A stretch of DNA of 64,000 bases from Phymatolithon calcareum (taxonomy: Eukaryota; Rhodophyta; Florideophyceae; Hapalidiales), in contig OZ345353.1 in assembly GCA_977006965.1 (NCBI GenBank), positions 620,001 through 684,000 on the forward strand, given 5' to 3'. A program made the position numbers and the translations under genes. Positions 21,701 through 29,844 of the stretch are shown here, in pieces. Below the pieces are notes generated by a model, which made no database searches, had not been told where the DNA came from, and saw only the letters and a list, made by a program, of their open reading frames with translations. Numbering within the stretch: the first letter of the stretch is position 1; each line of letters begins with the position of its first letter.

Positions 21701-22758
21701 CCGTCCCTGTGAAGTTGCATCTTGCTCTCAGTCATCTAAGTGTGTACATGAAGTCGCGCGACCCTGTGCGGAGGCATCTGGCAGGAACCACCATGCTTCA
21801 TTTTGGCCTTTCAGTCGTGTCAGCTGTCTATAAAGACAGCGGCATCAGATACCGCTGTACTGAAGGAATCCAATATTTTGAAATTGTGTCAGGCCTACAC
21901 GAAGCGGCGGGAGACCTAGTTTATATTGGCGACTTACTTAGGAAAGGTTTTTGTGTATCTCGAGACAAGCAGGCCAAATCTTGGGTGCTGCACCTGTTGA
22001 GAAAACTTTTCGGACTCGGAAGTGAAGGGAATCGTTTGGAAGCAACTTTTGCAAAACTGTTGGTGGAAGAAGACGTTCCTGAAGATGAAGAGCAAGGGGA
22101 TCAGCATTCGATTGGAATCGGAAAGCATCCCGAATATGCACTTCAACTTTTCAAGGCAAGGTTGGCAAAAGGGCGCCAAAAAAAGCTGATGTACACTCTC
22201 ATTGGAGTAATACATCACTTAGGCGGCATACGTGTTCCGGTCAATACATCGGAAGCGGAAAAAAACTACTCAAAAGCCATTGACCTGGGCAGCTCCATAG
22301 CTTGTTCCAACATGGCTGTGTTGCGGAATGGAAACCAAGCGGAAGGGAATGATGTATTGTCTCTGGAAGCGGCGATTGAAGATGAGGACAGCACAGCAAT
22401 GAATAATCTTGCTGTGGCTTACGAATTGGGTAAAGGAGTTGAACGCAATGCGAATCGAGCGGAGGAACTTTACAAACAAGCTATTGATAAGGACCAGCAC
22501 CCGATCGCATTGTTCAATTTGGCCATGATGTACCTGTGCGGCGATGTAGACATTCGAAATGAAGAGAAAAGCGTCGAATTTATGGAGCGAGTTTGCAGTT
22601 CAGACACTGACATCTCGGAGCTCCACATCTTGAGGAAACAAATTTCGAAATTCCGAGGTGTTAGAAGCTCGGAACTGCGAGAGTCTATCCACTGGACTAT
22701 TAACGTGGAAGAAGTTGACAAGCGTGTGGCGTATCTGAAGGTCATAGAAGATGAATGA
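18757..22758 (+). CDS. Sel1-like repeat membrane protein, copy D (complete)
   Basis: The protein has 1333 residues and starts M-T-IKELADS. It has the same architecture as copy C: three N-terminal membrane segments, Ser-rich decamers (with a Pro change in the second), KCKGC near residue 380 and Sel1-like repeats at the C-terminus. It is almost identical to C over long stretches but differs in concentrated patches, for example around 19680-19715, 20100-20135, 20225-20270 and 21825-21890, with in-frame length changes. It belongs to the only unit in which all three genes are intact, so D is the best candidate for the ancestral, functional copy. Confidence 0.9.
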   Translation: MTIKELADSAIIVYSVYAAAFIPLAFIYGLDFITEKWRTIHDTRRNGTIQLCISAPSLAYVIYYIILQVKSNDHKEAAAAIAVAIFNTYHVLRNVWGLIQLYEFRNWNVRALTCLIKLGYAVPECPPHSRPWLKKNPIPDLWNKCTFWRRASSTSSDGSESTTSSYGPESSTSSDGTESYTRMNLWTKLRTKCMSFLKGSSTTVRGNVLIPNQYYPSLGLAYVKRTVDRLMVVNNSLIDNEFTSTVLPVRPLLLNRSKYERHERHSLAARKVASVLKSRVPEECSVRWLVSFLAKFGHKWLLDTRHLEQVSGNIEEAERIFGFRSVAVLGASHTTHGKVTSDGSTKNFVSLFSPFHENCTTPHIYYHSTIDVDEVNPLPFKCKGCKNGILDFRHHVATIKDAVKDDWDKTSLNKLGDEERKAVENMSAVQLACFSKLMIQDPNFNLNFDPPMFDPLVKHRVGIVMYQIGCDGENDVAEFAQTLPWGRALQEEIGYSVRDHFAFDLLQVSFHIENYIALDNGEKLEDFLEGLKPTNAQDTCLSVFQQQYDLETSRLQWDVANMENKDTCRFIGCVIEFVRSTLATWVKDTQCERDGWIASVSTDELSFTCSKQLCSAFKSMDDEKFVHSFNMRLVWEVQSFLQWKIQQEDELKEEDLRTSRALMMLFILGFPSLHVKQCPETSCNTVEQDGSNVIVFSKGFTMTPVGGPQDIRISAELNVESEQITLCLVESEVFKWQAWKDAFMGRMCAQKEWRLSRMISEHESLVDIAKEVELSDSVQHISGNVGGEVYNFDVWEGWPPYTPQIALFELKRIRYTQEEEVEGLKNALENHFQSKEVTRPSYDDGMSALQEGREEEAMEILVRCIADEGHEEALEKSVNICLKNIPEQRSQLNSLCHGMWSRYKVLMERSNMQASGSIEEIDFGRLASCSGRIFEATKIPEFGVLKAYSLFYQDGPNNTVSDEAIHTLEQVIHFLERYHYLAVPVKLHLALSHLSVYMKSRDPVRRHLAGTTMLHFGLSVVSAVYKDSGIRYRCTEGIQYFEIVSGLHEAAGDLVYIGDLLRKGFCVSRDKQAKSWVLHLLRKLFGLGSEGNRLEATFAKLLVEEDVPEDEEQGDQHSIGIGKHPEYALQLFKARLAKGRQKKLMYTLIGVIHHLGGIRVPVNTSEAEKNYSKAIDLGSSIACSNMAVLRNGNQAEGNDVLSLEAAIEDEDSTAMNNLAVAYELGKGVERNANRAEELYKQAIDKDQHPIALFNLAMMYLCGDVDIRNEEKSVEFMERVCSSDTDISELHILRKQISKFRGVRSSELRESIHWTINVEEVDKRVAYLKVIEDE

Positions 22759-22844
22759 TAAGTAATTTTATCTCAGGTAAACTTGCATACATAAAACAAT
22801 ATACAGTACACTGTGCCCCTACAACCCTCACGTCCCCTCCCCCA

Positions 22845-23282
22845 ATGTCACACCTTCAGGCTCTTGCGGCGGTATTCGTTGTGCTCCTCACCGCGGCCAG
22901 TGCGCGGCGCCCGCCGGGCGCTGTACGCATTCTTTCCGCCGCAACACGCGTGCTGCGCTCTCAGTGCGAAACGCAATGTCCGCCTTTCGAAGGCAACTGT
23001 GTCGCTCTCTGCATGTCACCTGCTTGCCACGCAGCGCTGTACTCTGCCGAGCCGGTGCGTTTGTCCCGCTAAGCGCCAATTTTTCTCCAATGGATCCCCA
23101 AGCTGACCAGAAATCAAATTTATGACGCGGTTGCTTAGCTGGAGGAAGGTGAAGTGGATCACCCGCGAGAGAGCCAGTTTCTTGCATGTGTTCGCGAGGA
23201 GCTGCGAAAAGATCGCCGCCGCGCCGCGCTGGCTGCTCGTGGTGACGTGAAGAAGAGCGGGTACGATGTGAACGAGTTGTAG
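22845..23282 (+). CDS. Small secreted Cys-rich protein, copy D (two exons)
   Basis: CDS is join(22845..23054, 23139..23282), 117 residues. Residues 1-20 form a signal peptide ending ASA, so the mature chain probably starts RRPPG. Six Cys lie at 41, 45, 52, 56, 61 and 87; the last five residues before the intron are YSAEP minus nothing, directly joined to LEEGEVD by splicing in phase 0. The 84-nt intron is GTGCGT...TTGCTTAG with a CTGAC branch candidate. Exon 2 is charged and helical (CVREELRKDRRR). Without splicing, the frame would end at a TAA just inside the intron. It resembles DUF4787 from memory. It converges with SFT2, whose stop is 31 bp away. Function unknown; probably secreted or cell-wall located. 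Confidence 0.8.
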
Positions 23283-23313
23283 TGGTAGGCGGTCCGCGAA
23301 TGGCAGCGCGCTG

Positions 23314-24171
23314 CTACGCCCAGCCTGCAATACCGAACGCGCGCGATATCATTGTGCGGCCGTATGGAATGTAGCTCAGTGCATACCAGGCGACTGCATT
23401 AGAGAATACAAAACATGTCAAAAATGTAGCAAAGTACACCACCCATGTTAGAACCAGACGCAATCGTTCGCAGAGCAAATGCAATGACAGGACAAGAATG
23501 GTAGAGAACAAAATTAACGTACGCGAAGCAATCTCTGCCACAAGCCCCACAATCACCAGTAACCAGCGAAAGCTGCCTCCGAAAAACGCAGCAAGCAACA
23601 CAAACAGCAACGACCCAACATATACCGCAGCAGCAACAGCCCGACCAGGCTGAAACATGGTTTGCAATTGCGCGCGCGGCCCAACAATCAGCCATGTGCT
23701 GATAATAGCTAGCACATTTCCCATAGTAAACGCGCCTGCGAATTTATGCGGTGCGATGACAATGAGCGGTAGAAATGAAATAGACACTATGATCATCATC
23801 ACGCCGGCTCCAAACGTCATTGCAAAAAGCGAAATGCGCTGCATCCAAGTAAGTGAGCACATCGCCGTCATTTCCTCAGACAAAGTTTGTTGCGCAGGAA
23901 CATTACCCTCCTCGATATCACCTTCGCCAAACATTCGTCGCATCTGTGTTCCTACACCGGCGCCAACGCCGCCGCCCAGTGAAGAGCTCAGACCGCCGAG
24001 TCCGCCAAAAACCGATTTCGCACCGGAGGAAAATGACGTCATTGCGTCCGTGGCAGCCACAGATACACCGGGCGCAGACGCCGCCGGCGCAGGTGGTGGT
24101 GCACCCTCCAGGGTGCTCAATCCCTCGAGTAAGCCCATGCCGGAACCTCCCCGCGAGACGTTGCGCAGCAT
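23314..24171 (-). CDS. SFT2-like vesicle transport membrane protein (intact copy D)
   Basis: SFT2 proteins are tetraspan Golgi proteins acting in endosome/ER-to-Golgi vesicle fusion. The cytosolic N-terminus is Gly/Ala-rich; LTWMQRIS precedes the first helix, and FTMGNVLAIIS, a GP-x-x-Q motif and WYALSYIPYGR follow, all family signatures. I propose an intron at 23394-23522 (129 nt; GTACGT...TTCTAAC...TGCAG). The CDS is then complement(join(23314..23393, 23523..24171)), 242 residues, and EIASLAWYALSYIP aligns without the extra 43 residues that no SFT2 family member I know has. The intron has no stop and a length divisible by three, so the unspliced frame of 285 codons is also open. The ATG at 24171 is shared by copies B and C. 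Confidence 0.85.
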   Translation of the reverse strand: MLRNVSRGGSGMGLLEGLSTLEGAPPPAPAASAPGVSVAATDAMTSFSSGAKSVFGGLGGLSSSLGGGVGAGVGTQMRRMFGEGDIEEGNVPAQQTLSEEMTAMCSLTWMQRISLFAMTFGAGVMMIIVSISFLPLIVIAPHKFAGAFTMGNVLAIISTWLIVGPRAQLQTMFQPGRAVAAAVYVGSLLFVLLAAFFGGSFRWLLVIVGLVAEIASRTLILFSTILVLSLHLLCERLRLVLTWVVYFATFLTCFVFSNAVAWYALSYIPYGRTMISRAFGIAGWA

Positions 24172-24598
24172 GCAGAGCGCGTCGAGCTCGGTTTTGCGCG
24201 CGGGCGGTAAACGCAATAGTTGATGAAACGGTGCAGTTGAGGGTTTCCGTCTGGTCGCTAGGCGTGCCTGGGGACAAAAAGTTGACGATTCTGTGGCTAA
24301 CTGTAAGTTTGGGACAGCAAACACTTCTGGACACGCGTCGTTGTTCTATTCGACCCGACAGTCTGGATCGCGAATGGATCACTGATGGTGCAATCTGTAG
24401 TCCGCAGTCTGGGCACACCACAGAGACTACTCTGCACAGTGCCGCAGCAACACAATGCACCCTAACGGCTCCCATGCCAATGTTGACATAGACTTTGGCC
24501 CCTCTTGATAAATGTCTTGTATCTTTTCTTACGATATTTCTAAAACGTGTGCATGACAATCAAATAGAAATAAAACACCCGCAACCCTAACAAACAAT
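24172..24598. other. Intergenic region between SFT2 and WDR82, no gene
   Basis: It holds the 5' flank of SFT2 and the 3' flank of WDR82, both on the minus strand. Much of it recurs upstream of the SFT2 relics in the other units, showing that it belongs to the duplicated segment. I see no further gene. Confidence 0.6.
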
Positions 24599-25609
24599 CT
24601 AATACTGATTCTCCGTTCGATCGGGGTCCGGTATCCACAGCGCAATATTCTGACAAGCCGTCGCAAGCTGCGCATACACGGGGTTCCACAAGCAAACGCT
24701 ACTTCCCAACGCATGATACTGCTGTTGTTGCAACACCAACTTATCCGCCGCAATATCCCAAATAAAAACCGTCCCATCGCTACTTCCCGTCGCGACAAAT
24801 TTTGCATCCGGACTGAAGCTAGCCTCAATAATGCCAGCCCCATCATTACGATGCCCGGTGAAACATCGATGTTGTGCACCCTTGTACGCGTCATACACGC
24901 GGACGGTAGGATTATCGTCTGCAAAACAAAGCAAAAAGTACTCCCCATCACTAGAAAACTTAAAGCACGTCGGCGGAAGTGCGCGCGGATTCTCCACTGG
25001 AAATTCCACAAAGGGTCCCTGTTGATACTGCTTCACATCGTACAATTTCACGCTTGTTCTCGTACCTTCACTGCACACGACGCCAAACACAACGCCCTTC
25101 GGATCAAACGCGACGGCCGGAGGACTTGGAGCCGCGATCCTGGCCACGGTGCCCTCCTCCCGTGCGTCCCACAGTCGCATGCTAGAGTCTAGGGATCCTG
25201 AGACAAACGTCGGTCCCGTCGGCGAAGCCGCAAGCGATACCACCTGCTGAGTGTGTCCGCGGTAGTAGCGTGTGTATGCAAAGCGCGTAAGTTCCAACGC
25301 GCGAATTTGATGGTCGCGACCTGTGGTCGAAGCAGCGAGAATCGAAGCGCCCTTCGAGTCACGCAGAAAGCGCACCTGTCCTGCGCCGTATTTGCGGACT
25401 GGAACCGTCCTGTCCAATGTACCGTCTCGTGCTTTGATGAGGCAGAGTGCATCGTCGGCTCCGGTTGTCACCAGAAGGGTGCCGTCGTGGCAGTAGTCTG
25501 CACCGCGAACGGATTTCTCGTGCCCTTGGAGAAGTTTGCCGACTCGAAAGGTGGATATTACTTCCGGTGTTAACTCGATGCGTCGGCGCACGGGCTTTTC
25601 GCGACTCAT
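24599..25609 (-). CDS. WDR82: WD40 protein WDR82/Swd2-like (COMPASS/CPF subunit)
   Basis: The protein has 336 residues from the ATG at 25609 (MSREKPVRRRIELT). Yeast Swd2 and animal WDR82 are of similar length and serve the Set1/COMPASS histone H3K4 methyltransferase and RNA 3'-end processing complexes. Visible blades include KLLQGHEKSVRGADY, GADDALCLI, YYRGHTQQVVSLAAS, SGSLDSSMRLWD and SFSPDAKFVATGSSDGTV. The stretch FRVGKLLQGHEKSVRGADY at the N-terminus is typical of Swd2 rather than of generic WD40 proteins. The frame continues upstream, but that sequence has no WD40 character. Its last codons recur as relics at 9966 and 17180. Confidence 0.85.
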   Translation of the reverse strand: MSREKPVRRRIELTPEVISTFRVGKLLQGHEKSVRGADYCHDGTLLVTTGADDALCLIKARDGTLDRTVPVRKYGAGQVRFLRDSKGASILAASTTGRDHQIRALELTRFAYTRYYRGHTQQVVSLAASPTGPTFVSGSLDSSMRLWDAREEGTVARIAAPSPPAVAFDPKGVVFGVVCSEGTRTSVKLYDVKQYQQGPFVEFPVENPRALPPTCFKFSSDGEYFLLCFADDNPTVRVYDAYKGAQHRCFTGHRNDGAGIIEASFSPDAKFVATGSSDGTVFIWDIAADKLVLQQQQYHALGSSVCLWNPVYAQLATACQNIALWIPDPDRTENQY

Positions 25610-27126
25610 CGCGTTTGATGGCAGATGAAGAGCGGCAATGACGGAACGGTGTGGAAAGTGATAACACCAATGGGTGCACGATGTCCTTGAGAACGGTAAC
25701 CGAGTTTTGCCCCCTGTGTGATGAAGCACTGATGGCGGTTTGAGCGTTCGAAGTCGGCGCTGTGGTTCGCGAAGGGATGACGCACAGCACTGGTGTGAAA
25801 CTAGCAACGTATGATATGATGTTTAGAATTCTGTAATTCTTTGTTTTTTCCATCGACAGTATAATTTCCACGCTCCCGAAAACTGCAGCCTTCATGAAGG
25901 ATGCAGCCCGTACTAATTTCACAGACTTTATCCTCATCAAGTCGGCGTGAAATTGATGTTTATGCTCCTGTTCAACCGATGCGCAACTGGCATTGCATTA
26001 TTTTAAAATTCTGAATTTCAACATGTGACGTGGGACGCGACAATACATCGACGTGGTTGAAAGCCTCGATTTTCCCTTTACAAAGAACGATCATTGCACA
26101 ATTTGTCTACTCGGTTCTGCGTAACTACAGTGAGGCAACAAAAGATACCGAATGAAATCAAAGTGCTTGTGCGTGACTGGCTGCAGCTGCTCACAAAATA
26201 GAGTTGTGCAAACACATACTGTATCTGCATATCCGAGGGCTGTTCGACTTCTCTATATTGACGCAATGCTGTGGTATCATGCAAAAGACTGGTGCAGGAT
26301 TCATCAAACCTGGACTGCGATGAGCGAATGATCAACAATGAGATTCAAATGGATCATCCATGTCGCTCCTATCAGTTGTCCGGCTGCGCCACCTTACACG
26401 AGCTTCTGTACGATCAGTACCAACTTTACTCCCACAAACAAAGCTTGTTGAATTGCAGGATCCTACGCACGGCGCAAATCTCCATCTCCAAATCGGTGTA
26501 TTGCACAAGTCGTGCCAACACCCCCAAGCCACATGCTCACGAACTCATCTGTGCTGATAAGTATGCACATGGTTTCGGGGTGCTATATGTTTTCTCGTGC
26601 TCGTGAGAGTCCTGCTATCGCCTCCATTTTTGCGTTCGAAAATGAAAATTGGGCATTCGAGGTTTGCGCTCTTGGCTCAATCTTCGTTTTGATGCGTGGG
26701 AATGTGCGTATGGGACGGGCGAAGAAATGCTTTGTATAATTGAATAAGTTCCTCCATTAATTCATTTTTTTAAAAAATAATGTGATTTACCACACTTCTG
26801 TGCCAGGCGGGACATTAACAAACAGACGGGTGCAGGAGGCTCCACGTTGCACTCCCCTCTAATTCTCCTGCCGTACAGAATATAGTAAAGGTGTGCATCG
26901 GTTATATTCCCCTTAGGAGGCTAGCAAGCAGTGCTTCTAATTTTACCTCTACTTAGATTACGGCAGGGCGTTAATCCTGCTAGCTAGGTCGAAATTGCAC
27001 CATGGCGCGCGCACCATATTTTCCTTTTCAAGCATGTGTTTGGAAAGAAATGCGGTACTTTTATTCGGAAGAAAAAATTTAGTCTTGTATTGTACGATTC
27101 TACAAGTCGATTGCACCTTGCAGAAA

Positions 27127-27166
27127 AACAAATCGCTTTTCCTGTGTACAGGAAAAGTAATTTGTT
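27127..27166. repeat. 40-nt near-perfect inverted repeat
   Basis: AACAAAT-CG-CTTTTCCTGT is followed by a GT loop and the complementary ACAGGAAAAG-TA-ATTTGTT. Of 19 possible base pairs only the CG/TA dinucleotide fails. It could be a cruciform, a terminator-like hairpin or a MITE core; I cannot tell which. Confidence 0.65.
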
Positions 27167-27608
27167 GGAGCAAGAATTCTATTTTCGACGGCGGATTCCC
27201 GTGGTTTCGACATACTTTCTCCTCGACATCTCATGTCAAACCTATATGTTCATGCACACATGTATGTAAATCCATCTGCTTTCTCGTCCAAGGGTAGCTG
27301 TAAACTTAGAGAAACATTTGGAGAAAACGAACGAGAAAAACGATGAGAGCTAAATACGACGAGAACATATTTCCGAACAGCTCAGGTCTTCCAAAAGAAC
27401 AAGACAACAGTGATCGACGAAGATCAGTGGAGCTGTGTCACTGGATAGAAATTGGATCAACTTAATATACAACAAATGCCATTCTCAGAACCATTGTGAT
27501 TGTTGTCATGAACAAGGAGTGCAGCCCTTGCTGCAACGGTGATGCAGGTCCGATTTACGTGACACAATCTTGCATAATGGGTCCCGTCAAAACGGTGGTG
27601 CAGGCCAA

Positions 27609-27915
27609 TACTGTACAGTAGTACAGCGTGTCATTATAGTTTTATGGTAGTACTGTACAGTACCTACGTGGGGGAAAGTGCACTTTGGCAACAAACTCAT
27701 GCTGTATTGGATATCTGGCTCGTATTATAACGACTACTGTATACAGCAAGTACTGTGCAGTACAGTATTGTTTTATCGAGGACGGTGAGGTGCCAAATAC
27801 AGTACAGTATGATGGCGATAACATTTCGCTCGTTGGGGTTGTCACCCAAAGAGCATTCACAAAAACAGTAATTTGTTTATTGCTGTACAGTACAGGACTG
27901 TGCAGTGTACAGTAT
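27609..27915. repeat. Cluster of TACTGTACAGTA palindromes
   Basis: The exact 12-bp palindrome occurs at 27609-27620 and 27651-27662, with close variants near 27735, 27751-27762, 27798-27811, 27882-27894 and 27903-27914. Seven sites in about 300 bp is far above chance. This is either a regulatory array or the subterminal repeats of a decayed transposon; I found no target duplication. Confidence 0.6.
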
Positions 27916-28743
27916 GACCAGATTGATTTATCCTTGAATTTCTTTCAAATTTGACTATTTTTTGATATTCCGTTCGGTGTCATTGTCAACATCCCTGAAT
28001 CAGTTAAAACCGGTCCTTGGGCCACAAGTTTTGCACCGGCCAAAATGTTTCAACTCAAAGCCCGAAATCGATGCCAATTTTAAAGTTTTATTATAATTTA
28101 TATGATGCATTGCTGGATGAGGGATGATTTGGAAAGTATTTCATAAAAACATCAAAAAATAACTCGTGCGAACGGGTACTCGTAAAAACTCTCTCCCAAG
28201 TTTGACGCAGGACGCGCAACTTTGAAACAACCGTCCGCCATAGTGTATTGTGCACGAGGCACTGTAAAGTGTCTGGTAAACATGCATTTGGCGGGGTTGC
28301 AGAATGCAAGAACGGGCGTTGCCTAGCGGGCAGCGTTCAGATCATAAAAATTACAGTTTTTCTATATCCTACATATGGCAGCTTCTTGATTGGATTAATC
28401 CGGTGTAGGCAGAGCTGAAGAAAGCATAGAATAATACGCACGTAGAGACATAGACGTCGATTTGGACTCATAATTGAAACATATGCGAATTGATTAGACA
28501 GTGCGTTATGTCATACTTTGAACCGCGTATTTATCTGTAAAATCAAGAAGCTTTTCAGGCCAAATCCAAAAAGCATTTATTTGATACGATCATTCATCAA
28601 GAGCCTTCCTCTTGACGAAGGCATGCGCCCGCCATCCATGTTCTTGTCTCCCCCTTAACGCTCACAGAAGTCTCCCCTTCCGCACCATCACCGCCACGTC
28701 CTGCCCCGCTCATCGCCGATAGTTCACCCAAACCACATCCGCC

Positions 28744-29844
28744 ATGAGCGGCACGCCATACAGCGAAGCGAACCGCGCGGTTCTCGCATGGGGTGCGCAG
28801 CGCCCGGTACCCGATCTCGGGCCTAGCGCCGACACCAGCACAAGCGCGAAGGAGAAGCGACAACTGTCCGATTTCTACGGTGTTGATGAACCCTCCTTCA
28901 ATTCCTTTGTGTACGCGCAGAACAACCCATCCATCCCAGCGCCGCCCACAAATCGATTCGGGCTCGCGCGTCCCGCTCAACGCTCAATCTCGCAATACGA
29001 CCGAGCGTACGGCCGTCCACGCCCGCGCACGCGTCGCCAACCCGCCACAATGCCTGCTGCATCATTTGCGGAAATTGCGGCAGGTGACGGCGTGGTGGAT
29101 CGTACCGCCAATCCACTGCCGGCGCCGAAGACAATCACACGGAGCGACAGTCTTCTCAATCGTGCTCGGCGCGTGCTCTCACTGCCGACTGGTCGACGGT
29201 CGCGACGGCTGGCCACTGCTGCTGGAAACGGGACGCCGCCCACGCCGCCGCAGCACGACCTTTTTGAGCGGCGTCCCGAGCGTGTGGAAGGGCTTGGGCG
29301 TTCGCATTTGTCCCACTCGTCACGCAGGACGGCTGCGGCCGCGGTGGTGCCGACGCGTGAGACTAGCGGTGCGGGGAATACGACGGGTGCGCTGGAAGAG
29401 CGGATCAAAGCGCTTGAAGCGGAATTGGAAATTCAGAAGTTGAAGAATGAGCGACAACAGAAGCGGTTGGAGGAGTTGGAGAAGGAAGTTCAGACGAAAG
29501 ATGAGGCTCTTCCTGCTTTGGAGAGTATTATTCAAACGGCTATGAAGACATTTGAGGCTAAAGAATATGCACTCAAACGGACAATCACTACGTTGGATCG
29601 TGACTTTACTAACGCTATGGCTGAGAAGAATGAGTCTATGCGACTTTTTGATGGATATGATGATCGGGATAGACCAAATCGTGCCTCACCGCCGGCTTCG
29701 ATTTCGACGGTTTCGGAGTCGGATGGAAGTGGATATCATCTTCAGGTTTCGAGAAGGGTGCAGAGTTTGGATACACATCGACGGTCTGGTTCGCCGTCTT
29801 CGCGATCGCTGTTTACCCATATTGAGTTTGATATTAATCGGTGA
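28744..29844 (+). CDS. Coiled-coil protein of unrecognised family, paralogue 1
   Basis: The protein has 366 residues. The first 200 are low-complexity and probably disordered, with short islands shared with the gene at 30754: NRAVLAWGAQR, RQLSDFYGVDEPS, SFAEIA and SRSDSL-type phosphosite-like motifs. A strongly charged coiled coil spans about 215-305 (EERIKALEAELEIQKLKNER onwards). A conserved tail RRVQSLDTHRRS ends the chain. It has no membrane segment or signal peptide. I do not recognise the family; the layout suggests a cytoskeletal, vesicle or scaffold adaptor. The start is supported by the shared N-terminal motif. Confidence 0.8.
   Translation: MSGTPYSEANRAVLAWGAQRPVPDLGPSADTSTSAKEKRQLSDFYGVDEPSFNSFVYAQNNPSIPAPPTNRFGLARPAQRSISQYDRAYGRPRPRTRRQPATMPAASFAEIAAGDGVVDRTANPLPAPKTITRSDSLLNRARRVLSLPTGRRSRRLATAAGNGTPPTPPQHDLFERRPERVEGLGRSHLSHSSRRTAAAAVVPTRETSGAGNTTGALEERIKALEAELEIQKLKNERQQKRLEELEKEVQTKDEALPALESIIQTAMKTFEAKEYALKRTITTLDRDFTNAMAEKNESMRLFDGYDDRDRPNRASPPASISTVSESDGSGYHLQVSRRVQSLDTHRRSGSPSSRSLFTHIEFDINR

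Larger units (their letters stand above)
25610..28743. other. 3.1-kb gap with hairpin and palindrome cluster, no gene recognised
   Basis: No reading frame here resembles a known protein. The stretch contains the 5' flank of WDR82, a near-perfect hairpin at 27127-27166 and a cluster of TACTGTACAGTA palindromes at 27609-27915, both listed separately. Composition becomes AT-rich between 26740 and 28580. Confidence 0.5.

Noticed and set aside
23355-23420. tRNA-like string (TAGCTCAGTGC followed by CCAGGCGACTGCA)
   Set aside because: It is the complement of the conserved SFT2 codons for WYALSYIPYGR; no acceptor stem or T-loop can be formed, and it recurs in all units only because the gene does.
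23657-24491. Long plus-strand open frames of 188-212 codons opposite the SFT2-like gene, and similar ones at 9222-9596 and 16249-16819
   Set aside because: They are antisense to the Gly/Ala-rich SFT2 N-terminus, encode low-complexity sequence and do not stay open consistently among copies.
24529-25011. 160-codon minus-strand frame overlapping WDR82
   Set aside because: It is out of frame with the WD40 blades and has no recognisable features.
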